Shown here in pieces: positions 60,147 through 64,000 of a stretch of 64,000 nt of DNA. This DNA is from Bretschneidera sinensis. Lineage: Eukaryota; Streptophyta; Magnoliopsida; Brassicales; Akaniaceae. The notes beneath the pieces were generated by a model, which was given only the letters and a program-made list of their open reading frames with translations, searched no databases and was not told where the DNA came from. Location: assembly GCA_023935145.1 (NCBI GenBank), contig CM043700.1, forward strand, positions 70,900,120 through 70,964,119, given 5' to 3'. Numbering within the stretch: the stretch's first letter is position 1; the number at the start of each line of letters is the position of its first letter. Both the position numbers and the translations under genes were made by a program.

Positions 60147-60945
60147 TTCCATCTCAAGTAGGTGGTCTTAGCCTCAAACTTACAAAAGCAGATCGTGTGA
60201 TTGTGGTTGATCCTGCTTGGAATCCGAGGTGCTTGCTTTAGTTTTTTGGTTTCCTTTGGATTAGTAAAATTTGTTGAAAAAAAATTACTGAATTATTGTG
60301 TTTACTTACATGGTTGTTGGAATTTTTGTATGCCTCTTCTTACAACTTAAATTTGGACTTTATTTTTCTTCCTCTTTCTTTTTAATTCTTTTCAGTGTAA
60401 TACCTTTGCCGTCTTTTTGATAAATTTGAAAGGCTTTGAAATTTAATTTTCTAGCCTTGAAGATCATCTGGGATGCATATCGTTTTTATTTGATGCCCAA
60501 AGAGAGCTCATCTGTCTGTAGCTCAGACAACTTCTGGATGGCTTTTCTATTTGTTCATATTCCTCACTCCTAACATACCCACTAATGGATGGATATAATG
60601 TCTTTCTGTTTTTCTTCTGTGTTGTGCTTAGCTTGTGCAGTGAATTATTGCAAGTTTTGCTTTTGATATGCTTGTTTCTATTTTTTTTAATATGAAATTG
60701 CTATGCTGTATCATCTGTTCTAGTTATGATGTTATATATAAATTGCATGGTTTAAGAAAACTCTTGGTTCACTAGTTTATTCTGCTTCCCAAGAAAGATA
60801 ATTGTCCATTTTGATTATTTACATTCTTTGCAGTACGGATAACCAAAGTGTTGATAGAGCATATAGAATCAGACAGAATAAGGATGTTGTTGTGTACAGA
60901 TTGATGTCATGTGGAACCGTCAAAGAAAAGATATACAGGAAACAG
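60147..60945 (+). pseudogene. SNF2 helicase fragment (CHR24/ERCC6-like), two exons
   Basis: Exon 60147-60228 encodes QVGGLSLKLTKADRVIVVDP and AWNP. Exon 60834-60945 encodes TDNQSVDRAYRIRQNKDVVV and YRLMSCGTVKEKIYRKQ. The 605-bp intron keeps GT and AG ends and the phases join. This is the end of the C-terminal helicase lobe, with motif VI reading RAYRIRQ where SNF2 enzymes have RAYRIGQ. The rest of the protein is absent. Confidence 0.9.
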
Positions 60946-61901
60946 GTTTAAGATCTTTACCTGCTTTATGTTCTGGTGGAATGGGAATTATATCATGTAG
61001 TACCAAGATACAAATTGAGCTGCTGGGGCTGCTTGTTGGCCAAGGTTTCTATATGTCCTTACAACTAGTTATAGCTCAAAGAAAAAAAAAATAGAACAAA
61101 TGGTCATTACCCAGTTATGGTCCTGCTAAAGATCCTATCCTAGTAGGGGTCAACTGAGTAGCATCTTGGTTCAGAGCCTCAGAAGCTCATTCAATACCAA
61201 ACTGCTTTATGGGATTATTTAATATGGTTTAGAGCCTGTAAAGGATTTGAAAATATTTCAGAATTCAAAGTAACTAAATATTGAGACCTGTTAACGATGT
61301 TTATACGGTGTTTTTCATTAACAAGCCTCCTTTAGCTTCATATTGTAAGATTAACATCTACATGCTAGAATTTATAATTGAATTTCAAGTTCGAAAAGAC
61401 TAAATTTGTTTTCGAAACATGCTTAGAATTGTTAATAACTGGAAGTTGTTTCCATTGTCATTTTTCAGTTCCCACAATGACCTCTAGGAGATTTATGCCA
61501 TTCTCTCCATGACCTCTTGGAGAAAAACTATTGTGTCTTTATAACATGATTCTTCTTTGAGTTTTCAGTGAGAATTTTGACTATTCTTCTCACTTGGAGA
61601 AGGTGCTTCAGGGTTGTAGTCAATGTGAATCTTCCACAGAATAATGGGTATTTCAATGCGGGAGTTGTGCTTATACATCTGACTAGCTACAACAGTTGAA
61701 AGTACCATTTTGATCCACTATAGTTTTATGAAATTATTTATCTAGTTAGAAGAAGCTTTTTGTAAGTTTTTGTTGAAATTGTTACATGCTGTTTATGGGG
61801 TTTCCATGCTTGTTTGAGTTATGACTGTAATGGTTTGGGAATGGGTCTTGTATTGATTTACTTTTGCAGATGAAAGTCTGGACTGATAAACACTGGTACA
61901 G

Positions 61902-62470
61902 GTTTCTGCTGGTCAAAGAGAAAGATTGGCTATGTCAGTAAAGAGACTAAACCAGTCAGGTGATAGGATCAAGGAGAGTAGAAGAACCATAATGGAGACA
62001 GAAGAGCTTGGTGTCTCAATTCTTGAAGATCTGCACCAACAGCGTCAAACTCTTTTACATGCCCATAACAAGGTATCATATATAGTCTTATTTTTTTAGA
62101 GTTGGGGGATTGTCCAGCATGTTTGCTTGTCAGTTTCAGTTGTGTCAGTCGAGTCACTGTTCTTCTTCATTTTGGTTTGCAGTTAACCAACCTTTAATGG
62201 ATATCATTTCCATACTCCAGTGGACAATAAGGACTAACATGTTAACAATAATAGGAGGTTATTGAGATGTTGACTTACGATTTTATTTTAATTCTTTATT
62301 TTGTTCTTTTATAGCTCCATGGGGTCGATGATGCCATTGACAAGAGTAAAAAAGTCGTAAGTGCCATGTCACGGAGGATGTCCAGGAACAAATGGATTGT
62401 TGCTTCAGTTATCGTAGCTCTTGTCATTGCAATTATCCTTATCCTACTTTTCAAGCTTTCTCATCACTAA
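61902..62470 (+). pseudogene. VTI1-type Qb-SNARE fragment, two exons with tail anchor
   Basis: Exon 61902-62072 encodes VSAGQRERLAMSVKRLNQSG and RTIMETEELGVSILEDLH, the start of the SNARE helix. Exon 62315-62470 encodes LHGVDDAIDKSKKVV, MSRRMSRNK and a C-terminal membrane segment, then TAA. Intron ends are GT-AG and the frame is open throughout. VTI1 proteins drive Golgi-to-vacuole membrane fusion. The N-terminal half of the protein (Habc domain) is missing, so it is a fragment unless spliced to something upstream. Confidence 0.9.
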
Positions 62471-62579
62471 TTTACCTGTGGAATCACTTGGCTATGAGTA
62501 ATGTTTTCTGCTGCTTTATGTCGATGTTGTATATATAGTGACTAACCATATAATGGTCAGTTGGATTCTCGTCCTTGCA

Positions 62580-62725
62580 GGTTTGGGCAGCTGGATTTTC
62601 TGCTGCTTTGCTGAAGAAACACAGCTATACTGTTGCAGCATTAAAAGACCCTATTAGAGCAAATACACTTGGGGAATATATTATCCAGTCCTGTGAAGTG
62701 TTGGTTTCATATACATTATGCAACT
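62580..62725 (+). other. possible further captured exon
   Basis: After TTGCAG (splice-acceptor-like, ending 62580) an open frame reads VWAAGFSAALLKKHSYTVAA then LKDPIRANTLGEYIIQSC before a stop. Not recognised. It could be a fourth captured piece or the VTI1 3' untranslated region. Confidence 0.3.
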
Positions 62726-62998
62726 AATACACTTTATATATGTTTCAGATTTTTCAGTTTAGTAGTACTTCATTTGTGTAAATAGTTATTTTCGCTAGTA
62801 GAGTAAATTATCTTCGGGCACTCTTAGCATATGTTTAGCAATTTCTTCATTCTATCAAATGTAAATTTATTGAAACCAATTGAGTTTACTTGTTATAGAT
62901 CGAGTGTAGACAAGACATTGTAATGCCACAGGGAATTTGAACATGAAATGAAAATTATACGATTATTGCATAGGTTCAATTGCTAGTGTGATATCATA

Positions 62999-63020
62999 AT
63001 CTCTCTCTCTCTCTCTCTCT
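62999..63020. repeat. (TC)n microsatellite
   Basis: CT dinucleotide run. Similar short CT/GA runs are at 41396-41410, 40665-40678 and 8804-8826. Confidence 0.9.
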
Positions 63021-64000
63021 TCCCTTGTCATAGTAGTGGTTTTTGACCTCTAGAATTACTTGTAATGAAATTCTACAAAAAGAAGAGAAATTCATAGCTT
63101 ATTTCATTGACAAACTCAATGAGAAACACGAAGGTCATCAAAATTGCATGGCCAACGTAGACAGAACTGGGACAGAAATTTGTGTTAATTTAGTTTTTTT
63201 AAGTTACTGAATTATTTTTTTTCTTAGGAATATATTTCACATATTAATATATTATTTGACTCATAGGATGTGAGGATGGTAAACCAACCAAATTGGGCAG
63301 TTGAGGCAAATCCTTTTGAAGGAAGAATTTTGGGCCGTTCATTTCTATTTTATCAATTTATCAAAGTTGTATTTGATCAATGAATATTGTATCTTAAAGT
63401 TGTCCTCAACTATCTTATTTTTAAGAAGAAAAGTATGTCATCTTTTAGATATTGAACAAACGTGAATATTGTATTTGATGGGTTGGTTGTTCATATTTTA
63501 TCAAATTGTAAAAGTTGTATTGTATTTTTTATTTTTATTTTTAAGAATTTATTTAACAAATAAACATGACATGACCAGGGGAAGAGTTGTCATGTTTGAT
63601 CGATGATATAAAAAAATACTAACATTTTAAAAATAAAATAATATTATTTATTTTCAAGTATTTGGTGTGTGCTTAAAAAATTGTATTTAGTAAATATGAG
63701 AAATAAAATTAATTTTAGATATTAAAATTTAAACTGAACACTAAAAACTGAAAGACGAAAAAAATTACAAGAAAATGTAATCCAAATAGTTTTCTATTTT
63801 CAAAGCAGTCTTCGAAAACTGTTTATCCAAACAACATTTCACTGAAAATTGTTTTGGAAACAGTTTTCGAACACTGTTATCCAAACATGTTTTCGAACAC
63901 TGAAAACTGAAAACTGTTTTCAGAAATTCTTTTCGAAAACAGTTTCCGAACACTGAAAACTGAATACTGTTACCAAACATGCCCTTAATATTTAAAGAAA

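Larger units (their letters stand above)
59121..63984 (+). mobile_element. Pack-type DNA transposon with captured gene fragments (PIF/Harbinger-like ends)
   Basis: Left end GGGCATGCTTGGCGAGAGT; the right end, on the opposite strand, reads GGGCATGTTTGGTAACAGT: 18 of the first 23 bases agree. Both ends touch TTA (59118-59120 and 63985-63987), the target duplication expected for PIF/Harbinger-type elements. The subterminal 200 bases on both sides are rich in GTTCAAACACTG- or GAACACTGAAAAC-like short inverted words. Inside, no transposase is seen, but fragments of three unrelated plant genes lie on the plus strand. Superfamily assignment is tentative; two unrelated terminal fragments flanking debris cannot be excluded. 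Confidence 0.65.

Noticed and set aside
63765..63980. Minus-strand frame of 71 codons at the window end
   Set aside because: Made of the subterminal GAACACTGAAAAC-type repeats of the transposon end.

Overview
This is nuclear DNA from a flowering plant, almost certainly a eudicot. Genes are split into many short exons with GT-AG introns of low GC, the intergenic space is AT-rich, and it holds Ty3/gypsy, Ty1/copia and CACTA elements of plant type. No bacterial-style operons, ribosome binding sites, CRISPR arrays or recognisable tRNA/rRNA genes were seen. The species cannot be named from the sequence.

Left part (1-28 kb): transposon-rich. A chromodomain gypsy element (1-6695, 5' end outside the window) sits inside the pol gene of an older copia element (6696 to about 8.1 kb). 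From about 9.1 to 18.3 kb on the minus strand lie the decayed exons of a cytosolic-type lysyl-tRNA synthetase gene, split by a complete copia element (12771-17411, target-site duplication AAGAG) that landed a few bases inside one of its introns. From 21 to 27 kb is a broken CACTA element (transposase-associated domain, TNP2 transposase, DUF4218) whose 5' half is duplicated in tandem along with AT-rich satellite-like repeats.

Middle part (27.5-40.2 kb): a nest of elements. The outer one is a small non-autonomous LTR element full of short tandem repeats. It was hit by a gypsy element on the minus strand (28843-37265, TSD CCAAG) and by a 1.45-kb solo LTR (37984-39432).

Right part (40.5-64 kb): the gene-bearing region. 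ACX4 (peroxisomal short-chain acyl-CoA oxidase, 13 exons, 440 residues, plus strand) and SAC8 (SAC-domain phosphoinositide phosphatase, 20 exons, 589 codons, minus strand) are complete and convergent. In Arabidopsis the two orthologues are immediate neighbours (AT3G51840 and AT3G51830), so this pair is conserved microsynteny. SAC8 is in frame over all 20 exons except for one TAA, the last codon of exon 11. It also has a likely U12-type intron, a GC-AG intron and a solo LTR (TSD TAAAC) just inside intron 16. Between the genes is a short non-autonomous LTR element.

Upstream of SAC8, 59121-63984 is bounded by matching inverted ends and TTA duplications. It contains intron-bearing fragments of three unrelated genes (a KUP/HAK potassium transporter, a SNF2 helicase like CHR24, and the SNARE/membrane-anchor end of a VTI1 gene), all on the plus strand. 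It looks like a gene-capturing (Pack-type) DNA transposon.
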